Assembly: GCA_030045755.1 (NCBI GenBank)
Contig: JASIEW010000142.1
Span: 1 to 14,263 of the forward strand
DNA from: Nitrososphaerales archaeon
GTDB lineage: Archaea > Thermoproteota > Nitrososphaeria > Nitrososphaerales > UBA183
DNA: 14,263 nt
Direction: 5' to 3'
Below the pieces are notes generated by a model, which ran no database searches, was not told the origin of the DNA, and was given only the letters and a program-made list of their open reading frames with translations. Below, in pieces: positions 13,177 through 14,263 of this stretch. Each line of letters begins with the position of its first letter. Position 1 is the first letter of the stretch. The position numbers and the translations under genes were made by a program.

Positions 13177-13932
13177 GTGGTCCTCCACCCGATCCGCCAT
13201 AGAAACCACGGAGTCGGGGGAGAGAATACGAAGACAACAAGCGGTCAGGTCCCGGTATCCGAGATATTCCTTAGCGTGCAGGGCGAAGGCGTCCATGCGG
13301 GAACGCCCAGCGTCTTCCTTCGGACATACTATTGCAATCTCACGTGCAGCTGGTGCGACACGAAGTACACCTGGCTGAACCAGGCCGCTTCGCAACCTGA
13401 AGTCGACTATCACCTGATGACCGCGGAAGCGATACTCGAGGAGATGAGGAAATACGCGTGTAATCACGTCGTACTGACGGGCGGCGAGCCTCTCCTCCAC
13501 CAAGACCTGCTCCTTCCAGTCCTTTCAAGTCTGAAGAGAACACACTTCATCGAAGTCGAAACGAATGGCACGATAACACCGACTAGAGAGATTGTCAGAC
13601 TCGCCGACTGCTTCAATGTGTCTCCCAAGACTTCGAACAGCGGAGTGAGCCAGCGAGCGAGAGTCCGTCGCACTGCCCTTCAAGCATTTGCCGAATCTGG
13701 GAAGGCCTGGTTCAAGTTCGTAGTTCGTGAGCGTAAAGACCTAGACGAGATAGAGGCCGTCATGTCAGACCTCATGCTACCGCGCGAGCGCGTGATTCTG
13801 ATGCCCGAAGGCACGGACAAAGCGACTCTCTTGGACCGCGGCGAGTGGTTGGCAGAGGTCTGCAAACAAAGGGGGTTCCGTTTCACTCCGCGGCTCCAGA
13901 TTCTGCTTTACGGGAACAGGAGAGGCACATAG
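13177..13932 (+). CDS. queE: 7-carboxy-7-deazaguanine synthase (radical SAM)
   Basis: QueE converts 6-carboxytetrahydropterin to 7-carboxy-7-deazaguanine on the way to preQ0, the precursor of archaeosine in archaeal tRNA. The SAM-binding cluster motif is CNLTCSWC (CX3CX2C; C53, C57, C60 from the GTG start), followed by DTKYTW. SEIFLSVQGEGVHAGTPSVFLR, spread over residues 28-49, is the family N-terminus. TGGEPLLH (101-108), ETNGT and NVSPK complete the pattern. From GTG 13177 there are about 26 residues before PVSEIF, longer than usual, and they look unlike coding sequence of the family. An ACG at 13228, 6 nt after GGGGGA (13216-13221), would instead give MKTTSGQVPVSEIF. The stop overlaps the queC start by one base, so the two genes are coupled. 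Confidence 0.92.
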   Translation: MVLHPIRHRNHGVGGENTKTTSGQVPVSEIFLSVQGEGVHAGTPSVFLRTYYCNLTCSWCDTKYTWLNQAASQPEVDYHLMTAEAILEEMRKYACNHVVLTGGEPLLHQDLLLPVLSSLKRTHFIEVETNGTITPTREIVRLADCFNVSPKTSNSGVSQRARVRRTALQAFAESGKAWFKFVVRERKDLDEIEAVMSDLMLPRERVILMPEGTDKATLLDRGEWLAEVCKQRGFRFTPRLQILLYGNRRGT

Positions 13933-14263
13933 TGGAAGCGGGCGTTCCCACGAGACCGGCCGTCGTGTTGACGTCTGGAGGCGTCGACTCGGTCACAACT
14001 GCGTACTACGTGAAGCATAGGCTTGGCGCTCCCAAGATGCTCTTGGTATTCGCTGACTACCACCAGCGAACCTACGAGTATGAAAAAGCCTGCATCATCT
14101 CGGTAGGCCGGGAGTTGAAGTCGCCGGTCAAGCTCATAGACTTGGGGTGGCTCGGAGAGCTCAGCACAAGCCTACTCACGAAACCTAACCTCCCAATCCC
14201 GGAGACCAAGGAGGAAGACTTGTGGGACGCGAGGAAAGCGGAGAATCGAATATTGAAGTGGTG
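13932..14263 (+). CDS. queC: 7-cyano-7-deazaguanine synthase, N-terminal part (cut by window end)
   Basis: QueC uses ATP and ammonia to turn 7-carboxy-7-deazaguanine, the QueE product, into preQ0. The visible 110 residues contain the PP-loop ATP pyrophosphatase motif SGGVDS (15-20) after a beta strand (PAVVLT). The second strand follows as LLVFADYHQRTYEYEKACIISV, spread over residues 37-58; FDYGQRH is the more usual form. The region LIDLGWLGELSTSLLT also fits QueC. GTG 13932 shares its first base with the last base of the queE TAG stop, a tight translational coupling. The frame is open at the right edge, so the C-terminal zinc cysteines are not seen. Assignment rests on the PP-loop together with the queE neighbour. 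Confidence 0.85.
   Translation, partial: MEAGVPTRPAVVLTSGGVDSVTTAYYVKHRLGAPKMLLVFADYHQRTYEYEKACIISVGRELKSPVKLIDLGWLGELSTSLLTKPNLPIPETKEEDLWDARKAENRILKW

Noticed and set aside
1..14263. Insertion sequences, CRISPR arrays, toxin-antitoxin or phage genes.
   Set aside because: No transposase or integrase motif, no regularly spaced repeats and no phage-type proteins were seen. The window looks like ordinary archaeal chromosome.

Overview
The window is archaeal. It encodes an aRF1-type peptide release factor (NIKS and GGQ motifs), an archaeal-type UMP kinase, an archaeal Obg/YchF-type GTPase with a TGS domain, a primase large-subunit-like protein and the archaeosine-pathway genes queE-queC. TATA-like boxes lie about 25-28 nt before several start codons, as expected for leaderless archaeal transcripts. 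The primase subunit ends in a PriX-like domain, and the GTPase resembles thaumarchaeal proteins as I remember them. I therefore favour a TACK archaeon, perhaps near Nitrososphaeria. This is inference, not a database result. The DNA is GC-rich and favours AGG/AGA for arginine.

Layout. Positions 3-422 hold the 3' end of a secreted repeat protein, followed by about 290 nt in which I see no gene. A small VOC (glyoxalase-fold) gene (710-1198) converges with a tiny minus-strand membrane zinc-ribbon gene (1216-1509). A plus-strand run (1663-6791) then carries an ABC-2 exporter (one ATPase, two permeases), a DUF885 putative metallopeptidase and an isocitrate lyase/PEP mutase family enzyme. This run meets a minus-strand pair head-on with an 11-bp overlap. 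The pair is UMP kinase followed by a CNNM-like membrane protein with a CBS pair (8458 down to 6781). A near-palindromic TATA box at 8499-8508 probably serves both pyrH (minus) and the release factor gene (plus). After it come aRF1, the GTPase, the primase subunit, an aldo/keto reductase, queE and the start of queC, which is cut by the window end.

How the genes work together. The right half is mainly an information-processing block: termination, a probably ribosome-associated GTPase and priming of replication. It ends with two consecutive steps of preQ0 synthesis for tRNA archaeosine. The exporter is a self-contained unit. The DUF885 and PEP-mutase-family genes follow it closely but have no evident functional link to it.

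The most interesting signal is at translation starts. Neither aRF1 nor the GTPase has an ATG, GTG or TTG upstream of its conserved N-terminal motif. For aRF1 the best start is a CTG at 8598 behind a Shine-Dalgarno-like AGGTG. The same reading frame extends upstream through a single UGA to an ATG at 8538, close to the predicted transcription start. A stop-codon decoder whose own frame carries an upstream UGA recalls the logic, though not the mechanism, of bacterial prfB autoregulation. Other points of note are a primase large-subunit homologue with no Fe-S cysteines in its C-terminal half and an ABC ATPase with Asn in place of the switch histidine.
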